Assembly (NCBI GenBank): GCA_013002265.1
Contig: JABDKK010000103.1
Span: 1-17,322 of the forward strand
Origin: Candidatus Nitrosopumilus sp.
GTDB lineage: Archaea; Thermoproteota; Nitrososphaeria; Nitrososphaerales; Nitrosopumilaceae
Length of the DNA: 17,322 nt
Direction: 5' to 3'
Shown here piece by piece: positions 1 to 6,553 of the stretch. The position numbers and the translations under genes were made by a program. The notes under the pieces were generated by a model, which saw only the letters and a program-made list of their open reading frames with translations, was not told where the DNA came from and searched no databases. The number at the start of each line of letters is the position of its first letter. Within the stretch, counting starts at the first letter, position 1.

Positions 1-1
1 C

Positions 2-1711
2 GGTCAAATTACAGGTATTGCACCTAAAGCAAAAATTTTGGCATACAAGGTTTCTGAGAATGGAGAGGGAGTATCTTCAGAATTAATTACACGTGCAATC
101 AATAAAGCAATCGAAGATGGAGCAGATATCATCAACATTAGTTTGGGTGTAAACAAAACGAATTCAAAAATTGATCGAGCTGTAAACAACGCACTAGAAA
201 AAGAAATTTTCGTAGTAACTGCTGCAGGAAATGATGGACCAGACTTAGGTTCAATTGGAAGTCCGGGTAGAAATTTTGGATCAGTTACAGTGGGTGCAAC
301 CTACAATAATCTTACTTCAAGTTTAGTTGCAACATTAGAAGTGGATGGTAAACCATACACAGTAATTCCAATGGTAGGTTCAACAAGATTATCAGAACCA
401 ATCACTGGAAAAATAATTTTTGGAGGATATGGAAAGACTGAAGAAATTAAGGAACTTGTTGTCAAAGACTCGATTCTAATTGTTGAGCGAGGAAGTGATG
501 TTGAAGGGGAATTACTGTATTTTTCAATTAAAGAAAAAAATGCAGCAAATGCAGGTGCAAAAGCTTTGATTGTTTACAATAACCAGCCGGGAATATTTTT
601 GGGTGAATTAATTCATGAATTTATGGAGAAAGGATATGAGCCACAAATTCCAGTGGTATCAATTGATAAAGAAGAAGGATTAGAAATTAAAGAGTCAATA
701 AATGATGTACACAATGCAACTATCCATCTATTTTATAATCCAGATTTTGTAGCGCATTTTAGTTCCCGAGGACCAGTTTCACCATTTTACATTAAGCCAG
801 AAATTGTAGCTCCTGGAGCATACATCAATACAACACAAAATAATGCAGGATATAATTTCACTAGTGGAACTAGTTATGCAGCACCACATGTAAGTGGGGC
901 TGCTGCATTATTACTAGAAAAAAATCCACAACTCCATCATCATGAATTAAAATCCATATTATTGACTACAGTTGAGCCGGTATCTGATGCCTATGGCAAT
1001 GAATTTTCAGTAAATGATGCAGGGGCTGGAAGATTAGATATCAAAAAAGCGTATGGGGCAAAATTAGTAATAATTCCACCTAATTTTGTTGCAAGTATTT
1101 CATCAGATAACCCAGTTATTGAAAAAGAATTCAATTTGAAATTAATTGAAGGGACTTTGGATAATTTTTCAGTTAGTTTTGATGCTCCAAGTTCATTGAA
1201 TTTTGCACATTCATTGGAGAGCAATATTTTGAAAATAAAGATTAGTGTTGCAGATGATGATTTTGGAGAACATGAAGGAAAAATTATCATAAATCATGAC
1301 GAGACAAGATATGTTATTCCGTTTATTTTGCATTATACCCTAGGTTCAGTTTCTGCGGTGCAACAAAATCAAGACTTAATTTTTAACATAAATCATCCAG
1401 AAGAATGGAGTTTTGCAAAAATTTCAGTAACAAATAGCAAAGACGGTACAATTCACACCACTACAACTACACCAAACAAAAAGGCAACAATTGAAATTTA
1501 TGAAAACTCAATTTATTGGATTGATGCAAAAATTAGAGTTGGAGGGAATTCTTCTAGTGCATACAATGCCATAGAGATAAAATCACTTCCTCCAGAATCA
1601 CAGAACATTAGATGGATTGATGTTCCAGAAAAGCAAATAGCAATTGTTGCAGGGATTGTGATTATTATTGGAATTGTAGGTCTGATTATAAAAAAACAGC
1701 CTACTTTTTAA
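2..1711 (+). CDS. Subtilisin-like serine protease (S8), membrane-anchored, 5' truncated by window
   Basis: Secreted or cell-surface serine endopeptidase of the subtilase family. The frame is open from base 2, so the TTG at 38 is internal and the real start, signal peptide and catalytic Asp and His lie upstream of the window. Visible residues (numbered from base 2): GQITGIAPKAKILAYKV, the segment that follows the catalytic His in subtilases; AAGNDGP with the oxyanion Asn near residue 77; a protease-associated (PA) domain inserted at roughly 120-215; the catalytic Ser (codon 872-874, about residue 291) in SGTSYAAPHVSGAAALL. A beta-rich C-terminal region follows, and the protein ends in a single hydrophobic helix (about 1640-1685) plus KK, which would anchor it with the catalytic part outside. 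Its stop overlaps the end of the convergent PEP carboxykinase gene by 11 bp. The family call is firm; the substrate is unknown. Confidence 0.93.
   Translation, partial: GQITGIAPKAKILAYKVSENGEGVSSELITRAINKAIEDGADIINISLGVNKTNSKIDRAVNNALEKEIFVVTAAGNDGPDLGSIGSPGRNFGSVTVGATYNNLTSSLVATLEVDGKPYTVIPMVGSTRLSEPITGKIIFGGYGKTEEIKELVVKDSILIVERGSDVEGELLYFSIKEKNAANAGAKALIVYNNQPGIFLGELIHEFMEKGYEPQIPVVSIDKEEGLEIKESINDVHNATIHLFYNPDFVAHFSSRGPVSPFYIKPEIVAPGAYINTTQNNAGYNFTSGTSYAAPHVSGAAALLLEKNPQLHHHELKSILLTTVEPVSDAYGNEFSVNDAGAGRLDIKKAYGAKLVIIPPNFVASISSDNPVIEKEFNLKLIEGTLDNFSVSFDAPSSLNFAHSLESNILKIKISVADDDFGEHEGKIIINHDETRYVIPFILHYTLGSVSAVQQNQDLIFNINHPEEWSFAKISVTNSKDGTIHTTTTTPNKKATIEIYENSIYWIDAKIRVGGNSSSAYNAIEIKSLPPESQNIRWIDVPEKQIAIVAGIVIIIGIVGLIIKKQPTF
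1690..1696 (-). terminator. Candidate U-tract terminator of pckA inside the subtilase gene
   Basis: Seven A on the + strand give a U7 tract in the pckA transcript, starting 4 nt after its TAG stop. On the other strand the same bases encode the Ile-Lys-Lys of the protease membrane anchor. Archaeal termination commonly uses U-tracts without a hairpin; no strong hairpin is visible. Confidence 0.5.
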
Positions 1712-3305
1712 TTTTAGGACCTGCATTGATTATGTCCGGTGAAACATTTTCAAATTTTGTAAAGTTTTCCACAAACATCTGAGATAATTTCTTTGCAGAC
1801 AAATCATACGAGTCTTTGTCAATCCAAGTATTTTTTGGATCCAAAATTTCTGATGGGACACCATCAACTTCAGTTGGAATATCAAGATTGAAGAGATCAT
1901 CATGACGATATTTTACAATATCAAGTGCTCCTGTGAGTGCAGCAGTCACCATTGCACGACTGTATTTGATCTCAATTCTTTTTCCAACGCCATATGGTCC
2001 TCCAGACCACCCAGTATTAATGAGATAAACTACTGTATTGTGTTCGTTTATTTTATCACCAAGCAATTTTGCATAAACGGATGCGGGTCTAGGCATAAAT
2101 GGTGCACCAAAACACTCAGAAAACACAGATTTTGGTTCTTTAATGCCTCTCTCAGTTCCAGCTAACTTGCTGGTATATCCAGACATAAAGTGGTACATTG
2201 CACCCTCTTTTGTCAATCTAGACACAGGTGGCAAAACACCCAATGCATCTGCAGTTAAAAATACAATAACTTTGGGATTTCCACCAACACTTGGAATGAC
2301 AGCCCCCGGGATGTAATCTAGAGGATATGCAACTCGAGTATTCTCAGTTAGGCTGTTATCATCAAAATCAGGAACATTATCTTTTAGAACAACATTCTCT
2401 AGAACTGCCCCGGGTTTGATTGCATTCCAAATTTCGGGTTCTGCTTCACGACTAAGATTGATACATTTTGCATAGCATCCACCTTCAAAATTAAAAGTTC
2501 CATTATCAGACCAACCATGTTCATCATCACCGATTAATTTTCGATGAGGATCAGCTGACAGTGTAGTTTTACCAGTACCAGACAATCCAAAGAACAATGC
2601 AGTATCGCCTTTTTCTCCAATGTTAGCAGAACAGTGCATAGGAAAAATACCACGTTCGGGCAAAATGTAGTTCATTACACCAAACATCGACTTTTTCATT
2701 TCTCCAGCATATTCTGTTCCGCCAATGAGAACAATTTTTCGAGTCAAATCAATTAAAATAAAGACATCAGACTTTGTGCCATCAACTTCTGGAACTGCCT
2801 CAAAGTCGTTTATACATAAAATTGTAAATTCAGGTTCATGATTTTCTAGCTCTGATGCAGTAGGGCGAATAAACAGGTTTCTTGAAAATAGATTTTGCCA
2901 AACACGATCATTGATTACTCTAATTGCAAGACGGTTATCAGGATCTGCTCCAACAAAACCATCAAAAACAAATAGTTCCTTATTATCTACGAATTTCTTC
3001 ATCTTTTCTAAGAGTTTTTCAAATTTTCCACTAGGGAATTGGTGGTTAATTTTACCCCAATCAATAGTATCATGAGTTTTATCATCATATACAATAAAAC
3101 GGTCATCAGGTGAACGACCAGTATATTTTCCAGTATTAACAGATAGAGAGCCTGTAGAATTGACCACTCCTTCTTTTCTTTGAACTGCAAGATTCACCAT
3201 TTCTTCAACACTGAGATTTCGGTGGACTTTGGAAGGATGGATTCCAAAAGAATTGAGTTGTGATGAAAATTTGTCTGTTACAGACGCACCTACGACTTGA
3301 GTCAG
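1701..3305 (-). CDS. pckA: Phosphoenolpyruvate carboxykinase (ATP)
   Basis: Cytosolic enzyme interconverting oxaloacetate + ATP with PEP + CO2 + ADP; in an autotrophic archaeon it would feed gluconeogenesis from C4 products of carbon fixation. Hallmarks of the ATP-dependent class: TGKYTGRSPDDRF near the N-terminus, GGTEYAGEMKKSMFGVMNY, the MHCSAN segment, the P-loop GLSGTGKTTLS, the metal/nucleotide segment LIGDDEHGWSD, then NTGWSGGPYGVGKR. About 534 residues, close to the usual 530-540. The frame extends to a TTG at 3335, but a GGAGG Shine-Dalgarno motif (3319-3315) sits 9 nt before an in-frame CTG at 3305, and a TATA-like AAATATCT at 3361-3354 would start transcription near 3331. I therefore prefer 3305; if so CTG is an unusual initiator, and the alternative is TTG 3335. 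Divergent from rpl32e. Confidence 0.95.
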   Translation of the reverse strand: MTQVVGASVTDKFSSQLNSFGIHPSKVHRNLSVEEMVNLAVQRKEGVVNSTGSLSVNTGKYTGRSPDDRFIVYDDKTHDTIDWGKINHQFPSGKFEKLLEKMKKFVDNKELFVFDGFVGADPDNRLAIRVINDRVWQNLFSRNLFIRPTASELENHEPEFTILCINDFEAVPEVDGTKSDVFILIDLTRKIVLIGGTEYAGEMKKSMFGVMNYILPERGIFPMHCSANIGEKGDTALFFGLSGTGKTTLSADPHRKLIGDDEHGWSDNGTFNFEGGCYAKCINLSREAEPEIWNAIKPGAVLENVVLKDNVPDFDDNSLTENTRVAYPLDYIPGAVIPSVGGNPKVIVFLTADALGVLPPVSRLTKEGAMYHFMSGYTSKLAGTERGIKEPKSVFSECFGAPFMPRPASVYAKLLGDKINEHNTVVYLINTGWSGGPYGVGKRIEIKYSRAMVTAALTGALDIVKYRHDDLFNLDIPTEVDGVPSEILDPKNTWIDKDSYDLSAKKLSQMFVENFTKFENVSPDIINAGPKIKK

Positions 3306-3449
3306 AAGGTAACGCCTCCAAAAATATTTTGACAAATCCCAGGCTTATTCATGAGATATTTCGATCCGTCTAAATTTTCCTTATTATCTCTTCCTATCAG
3401 AAATTTTTTTAGTCTAGGAACGTATTTATTCCAAAATTCAAGAGTCAAA
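3306..3449. promoter_or_regulatory. Divergent promoter region pckA / rpl32e
   Basis: This 144-bp region separates two divergent genes. On the minus strand a TATA-like AAATATCT (3361-3354) and a downstream GGAGG (3319-3315) serve pckA. On the plus strand GTATTTATT (3422-3430) is centred about 25 nt before the paired ATG codons of rpl32e, fitting a leaderless mRNA. An additional AT-rich stretch (TTCCTTATTATCTC, 3377-3390) could be an alternative box. Confidence 0.45.
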
Positions 3450-3857
3450 ATGATGCCTATTAACAAAGACATTATTGCAAAGAGACAAGAAGTAAAAGAA
3501 CACAATCCAGATTTCATCAGACCAGAAAGCTGGCGTTATGTTAGACTTCAAACAAATTGGAGAAAACCAAAAGGTATTGATCATCATCAGAGAAAACAGA
3601 AAAGCAGAGGACGTCCTGGATTAGTTAAAGTAGGTTATGGCGGTCCAAAAGAAGCAAGAGGTTTGCATCCTTCAGGATATACAGATAATTTAGTTTTCAA
3701 TTTATCAGATTTAGAAAAATTAGACCCAAAAAAAGACGGAGTCAGATTTGGACATGGTGTTGGAACTAGAAAACGAAAAGAAATTGTTGCTAAAGCAGTT
3801 GAAGAAAAATTCAAAATATTTAATGCAAGAGTGAGTGCAAGTGGTAGTAAATCTTAA
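3450..3857 (+). CDS. rpl32e: Large-subunit ribosomal protein L32e
   Basis: Structural protein of the archaeal/eukaryotic 50S/60S subunit that binds 23S rRNA. The 135-residue basic product contains the L32e core: FIRPESWRYVRL, a basic loop with KGIDHHQRKQKSRGRPG, VGYGGPKEARGLHPSGY, then FGHGVGTRKRKEIV. The frame extends upstream to 3351, but those residues do not resemble L32e. Tandem ATG codons at 3450 and 3453 fit the family start, and a TATA-like box about 25 nt upstream suggests a leaderless mRNA. The 3' end overlaps the start of rpl19e. In many archaea L32e-L19e lies inside the long spc-type operon (L6-L32e-L19e-L18-S5); here it is a separate two-gene unit beside pckA. Confidence 0.95.
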   Translation: MMPINKDIIAKRQEVKEHNPDFIRPESWRYVRLQTNWRKPKGIDHHQRKQKSRGRPGLVKVGYGGPKEARGLHPSGYTDNLVFNLSDLEKLDPKKDGVRFGHGVGTRKRKEIVAKAVEEKFKIFNARVSASGSKS

Positions 3858-4296
3858 AGCTAAGAAAAGACTTGCTGCCAGAGTTACTGGCGTAGGGGTT
3901 CACAGAATCAGATTTGATTCAGACCACTTAGACGATGTCGCAGATGCAATTACTAGAGAAAACATACGAAGTTTAATTACAGCAAATACAATTAAGATTA
4001 AATCATTTACAGGTACCTCAAGAGGAAGAGCCCAAACTAAAAAATATCAGAAAGGAAAGAGAGGTACAAAACAAGGCTCCAAACAAGGCAGAAAAGGAGC
4101 TAGAGTAGGTAAAAAGGAAGTCTATGTTGCCAAAGTTCGTTCACTTAGAAGACTATTAAAGATTGCAAAAGATAGAAAGGATTTGACAAACCCAGAATTT
4201 TGGGCACTATACAAAAAAGTTGGAGGAAACACTATCAGAAACAAAGCACATCTTAGAACTTTGATGGACGAAATAAAAGAAAAGAGAAAAGATTAG
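3841..4296 (+). CDS. rpl19e: Large-subunit ribosomal protein L19e
   Basis: Archaeal/eukaryotic-specific large-subunit protein. The ~151-residue, highly basic product begins VVNLKAKKRLAARVTGVGVHRIRFD, carries a glycine/lysine/arginine-rich central stretch (about residues 60-95) typical of L19e, and ends with a helical segment (RRLLKIAKDRKDLTNPEFWALYKKVGG, split by the usual TNPEFW core). Two in-frame GTG codons are possible, at 3835 and 3841; the second gives the more usual N-terminus M-V-V-N-L-K. It overlaps the end of rpl32e by 17 bp, so translational coupling is likely. Its TAG overlaps the TAA of the convergent methyltransferase gene by 4 bp. Confidence 0.95.
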   Translation: MVVNLKAKKRLAARVTGVGVHRIRFDSDHLDDVADAITRENIRSLITANTIKIKSFTGTSRGRAQTKKYQKGKRGTKQGSKQGRKGARVGKKEVYVAKVRSLRRLLKIAKDRKDLTNPEFWALYKKVGGNTIRNKAHLRTLMDEIKEKRKD

Positions 4297-4592
4297 AATC
4301 TATAAATTCGATTTTTTAAATCCAAAATTTTACCATTTTGAATTTCAATTCCTTCATCGGTTAGCAATTTAGTTTTGATATTCTCACCGTATGCATATCC
4401 TCCAATTTTTCCAGTTGACATTACTACTCTATGACACGGAACAATTACAGGATATGGGTTTTTGTTCATTATTTTTCCAACAACTCTCTGTCCATTTTTT
4501 AATCCAACAGCTTTTGCCAAATCTCCATATGTAGTAATTTGTCCCTTTGGAACTTCTAGTAATTTTTTGTAAATTTTTTGTTCAAGATTCAA
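4293..4592 (-). CDS. ogt: One-domain methylated-DNA--protein-cysteine methyltransferase
   Basis: Suicide DNA-repair protein that transfers the alkyl group of O6-alkylguanine to its own cysteine. Only the C-terminal DNA-binding/active-site domain is present (99 residues; two-domain Ogt/Ada-C proteins are about 150-180). Visible motifs: helix-turn-helix region VPKGQITTYGDLAKAVG (14-30), the base-flipping Arg36 in GQRVVGKIMNKNP, and the catalytic PCHRVV with Cys53. The Cys shows it is not an alkyltransferase-like (ATL) protein, which has Trp there. The start is TTG at 4592, overlapping the TGA of dtdA as TTGA, so expression is probably by coupling within a dtdA-ogt operon. Small single-domain members occur in archaea, so it is likely functional rather than truncated. 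Confidence 0.9.
   Translation of the reverse strand: MNLEQKIYKKLLEVPKGQITTYGDLAKAVGLKNGQRVVGKIMNKNPYPVIVPCHRVVMSTGKIGGYAYGENIKTKLLTDEGIEIQNGKILDLKNRIYRF
4312..4317 (+). terminator. Candidate U-tract terminator for rpl32e-rpl19e
   Basis: T6 lies 15 nt after the rpl19e stop, inside the antisense methyltransferase gene, where it corresponds to a Lys-Asn codon pair. No hairpin is seen. In the reverse direction, the last codons of rpl19e (Lys/Arg/Glu-rich, 4270-4293) read as CTTTTCTCTTTTCTTTT on the minus strand and could end the dtdA-ogt transcript. Confidence 0.4.
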
Positions 4593-5365
4593 AGTTTGAT
4601 TACCTCAAGATCGGTTGTGTTTAGAAAATCTAAAACTTTTTGTTTGTTTGATCCTAATCCACCCCAATCAACCAGAGCAGTTTTTGCCATACTATTTTGA
4701 GAGAGAATGTGAGAAAACAAAGATTCATTAAGAAAATCTAATGCATGTTTTGGAATTACAGTTCCTAGTGAATGTGTTCCTTCAAGTAGTTCATTTGTAA
4801 ATTTGTTCGGATAGTGAGTACCTCCAAAGCAAATTGCTACAGGATGCTCAGAAATTTTAGAGATCATTACTTTGTGAACTATGGATGCTACAGAATTACA
4901 TAATGTGATGTCATTCCATTGTTTCTCAGTGGTTCCAATCTCTATGAAAATTGACGGTTTTTTGAGTCCGGTAGGACCATGATGGGTTGCCTCAATAGTA
5001 ATTTGAAACTCTGAAAAAGAGTCTTGATTTTTCTTTAATTCTTGAAGATATGCTTTTTGGAGATTTGGGTGAGGTATTGCTACTTGTCTATCGTTACCTC
5101 CAAATTTTGCTTCAGAGAAATTACCTGTACTATGACAAGTCAATGCAAGGACGCCAGATTCTGCTGCATGTTTTGAGAGAAAAACAAATCCATCATAATC
5201 ATATTTTTCCTCTAACCAATCTGCAGAAATTGCAGGGGTTGGAATTATTAGCAAATCATAGTTTAGACCATGAAAAATTTCATCTTCTTTTTTCATTTCT
5301 TTTGAAAGAAATTTTGCCATATTGTATCCAGCAGGATCATCCAGATACGCAACTAGTAGCTCCAT
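4589..5365 (-). CDS. dtdA: D-aminoacyl-tRNA deacylase (DtdA/GEK1 family)
   Basis: Hydrolyses D-aminoacyl-tRNAs (for example D-Tyr- or D-Asp-tRNA), recycling tRNA and keeping D-amino acids out of proteins; archaeal/plant type unrelated to bacterial Dtd. The 258-residue product has family features: N-terminal LLVAYLDDPAGYNMAKFL, SKHAAESGVLALTCHSTGN (about 83-101), the motif EATHHGPTG, FIEIGTTEKQW, and CFGGTHYPNKF with its conserved GGTHY. Upstream in-frame codons extend to 5488 but overlap secE and do not match the family; the ATG at 5365 gives the usual MELLVAY-like start. A TATA-like AAATTAATAAGG (5398-5387) is centred 27 nt upstream, fitting a leaderless mRNA. It lies first in a two-gene operon with ogt and is divergent from secE. 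Confidence 0.92.
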   Translation of the reverse strand: MELLVAYLDDPAGYNMAKFLSKEMKKEDEIFHGLNYDLLIIPTPAISADWLEEKYDYDGFVFLSKHAAESGVLALTCHSTGNFSEAKFGGNDRQVAIPHPNLQKAYLQELKKNQDSFSEFQITIEATHHGPTGLKKPSIFIEIGTTEKQWNDITLCNSVASIVHKVMISKISEHPVAICFGGTHYPNKFTNELLEGTHSLGTVIPKHALDFLNESLFSHILSQNSMAKTALVDWGGLGSNKQKVLDFLNTTDLEVIKL

Positions 5366-5404
5366 GAGATAAGAGATATAAGGACACCTTATTAATTTCC
5401 AGCA
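5366..5404. promoter_or_regulatory. 39-bp interlocked divergent promoter dtdA / secE
   Basis: Only 39 bp separate the two ATG codons. Plus strand: GATATAAG (5375-5382) is centred about 26 nt before the secE ATG. Minus strand: AAATTAATAAGG (5398-5387) is centred 27 nt before the dtdA ATG. Both spacings match leaderless archaeal promoters, and each TATA box lies nearer the other gene's start, so the two preinitiation complexes would overlap. Confidence 0.6.
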
Positions 5405-5578
5405 ATGAATCCAAGGCAAACTTTGAAAAATATGGCAAATACCATGAAGATGGCCAAAAAACCAGACAAAGATGAATATCAACAGCATCTTAGATTGGTA
5501 TTATTGGGAATTGGAGGTGTTGGAGCTATAGGATTTACCATACAGTTTGTCTTTTCTGTGATTACATTTGGTAGGTAA
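5405..5578 (+). CDS. secE: Preprotein translocase subunit SecE (Sec61 gamma type)
   Basis: Small single-span subunit clamping the SecY channel. The 57-residue ORF reads MNPRQTLKNMANTMKMAKKP, then DKDEYQQHLRLVLLGIGGVG and a hydrophobic C-terminal segment ending SVITFGR. The amphipathic Lys-rich N-terminal helix, the KKPDKDEY hinge and one C-terminal membrane helix (about residues 31-54) are characteristic of archaeal SecE/Sss1. Context supports the call: it stands 2 bp before spt5/nusG, the conserved archaeal secE-spt5-L11 order. The start ATG is set by the TATA-like box 26 nt upstream; downstream ATG codons at residues 10, 14 and 16 are possible but would remove part of the helix. Confidence 0.9.
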   Translation: MNPRQTLKNMANTMKMAKKPDKDEYQQHLRLVLLGIGGVGAIGFTIQFVFSVITFGR

Positions 5579-5580
5579 AA

Positions 5581-6039
5581 TTGTCTGAGGAAGTAAAATC
5601 ACATTTGTTTGCAATTAGAACAACTGGAGGACAGGAAAAAGTAGTAATGAGACTATTAGAGGCAAAAGCAAATACAAATCAAATAAACATTCAATCAGTT
5701 TTATTAGTTGACAATCTAAAGGGTTATGTTGTAATTGAAGCCATCAATCCAAGTGACGCATACATGGCAGTAGAAGGTGTCAGACATATTCGCGGACAAT
5801 TAAGAGGAGAGTTAGAATTCAAAGATATTGAAGGATACTTAATCAAGAAATCAACAGTTTCACAATTAGCAGTGGATAACATAGTTGAAATTACTGGAGG
5901 ACCATTTAAGGGAATGAAAGCCACAATTACAAGAATAGATGTTGAAAAAGAAGAGGCAACAGTGGTTTTGTTAGATGCATCATATCAATTACCAGTTACA
6001 GTTGATGCAAATTATCTAAAACTATCAAGTGAGGCTTAG
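5581..6039 (+). CDS. spt5: Transcription elongation factor Spt5 (archaeal NusG)
   Basis: Binds the clamp of RNA polymerase with Spt4 and promotes processivity; the KOW domain also links to the ribosome. The 152-residue product has an N-terminal NGN domain (about 1-88; FAIRTTGGQEKVVMRLLEAK, GYVVIEAINPSDAYMAVEGV, VRHIRGQLRG) and a C-terminal KOW domain (about 97-150; VDNIVEITGGPFKGMKATITRID). The start is TTG at 5581, 2 bp after the secE stop, preceded by GGTAGGTAA, which may act as a weak ribosome-binding site. It belongs to the secE-spt5-rpl11 unit. Length and domains are as expected for an archaeal Spt5. Confidence 0.96.
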   Translation: MSEEVKSHLFAIRTTGGQEKVVMRLLEAKANTNQINIQSVLLVDNLKGYVVIEAINPSDAYMAVEGVRHIRGQLRGELEFKDIEGYLIKKSTVSQLAVDNIVEITGGPFKGMKATITRIDVEKEEATVVLLDASYQLPVTVDANYLKLSSEA

Positions 6040-6073
6040 GAAGGATTAAATTTTCATTTAGGATCGAAAAAAT

Positions 6074-6553
6074 ATGGGAGAACAAAAAATATCATCACTT
6101 GTAACAGGAGGAGGGGCATCTGCAGGTCCACCACTAGGACCAGCTTTAGGACCTCTAGGAGTTAACATTATGGAAGTGATCAACTCAATTAATGAAAAAA
6201 CTAAAGACTTTGAGGGAATGAAAGTCCCAGTAACTGTAATTGTTGACAGTGATACTAAAAAGTATGAAATTGAAATTGGAATTCCATCAGCTGCAGCCCT
6301 AATAATGAAAGAGGCAGGTATTCAAAAAGGCTCAGGGGCTTCAGGAACAGAGTGGGTAGGTGATGTTTCAATTGATTCTATCCTAAAAGTTGCAAATACC
6401 AAACTAGAGAAATCTTATGCTTCATCATTAAAATCAGTTACAAAAACAATCATTGGAACATGTCTTGCATTGGGGGTCAAAGTTGAAGGAAAAACTCCCA
6501 AAGAGATCACAGCAGAAATCAATGATGGTAAATGGGATGAGAAATTCAAATAA
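6074..6553 (+). CDS. rpl11: Large-subunit ribosomal protein L11
   Basis: Ribosomal protein at the base of the stalk that binds the GTPase-associated region of 23S rRNA. The 159-residue product has the N-terminal domain motif GGGASAGPPLGPALGPLGVN (about 12-31) with its conserved prolines, and the C-terminal rRNA-binding domain (about 70-145; GIPSAAALIMKEAGI, VTKTIIGTCLALGVKVEGK). The ATG at 6074 lies 34 bp after spt5; GGATC at 6061 is the only ribosome-binding-like motif. It ends directly against the stop codon of the convergent Lrp-like gene with no spacer, and that gene separates it from rpl1, its usual downstream neighbour. Confidence 0.97.
   Translation: MGEQKISSLVTGGGASAGPPLGPALGPLGVNIMEVINSINEKTKDFEGMKVPVTVIVDSDTKKYEIEIGIPSAAALIMKEAGIQKGSGASGTEWVGDVSIDSILKVANTKLEKSYASSLKSVTKTIIGTCLALGVKVEGKTPKEITAEINDGKWDEKFK

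Noticed and set aside
38..40. TTG as the start of the subtilase
   Set aside because: The frame is open from base 2, and residues before it (GQITGIAPKAKI) match the subtilase core after the catalytic His, so the gene begins upstream of the window.
991..1290. 99-codon ORF antisense to the subtilase
   Set aside because: Shadow of a well-supported gene, with no family resemblance or promoter.
3351..3449. N-terminal extension of rpl32e
   Set aside because: It translates promoter-like AT-rich DNA into residues unlike L32e; the tandem ATG at 3450/3453 fits the family.
4293..4592. Alkyltransferase-like (ATL) protein instead of a methyltransferase
   Set aside because: The active-site motif is PCHR with the catalytic Cys present, not the PWHR of ATL proteins.
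5050..5367. 105-codon plus-strand ORF antisense to dtdA
   Set aside because: Fully covered by dtdA, which has clear family motifs; the composition looks like a reverse reading.
5366..5488. N-terminal extension of dtdA to 5488
   Set aside because: It would overlap secE and its promoter, and the added residues do not look like the DtdA N-terminus; the ATG at 5365 fits both the family start and the TATA box.
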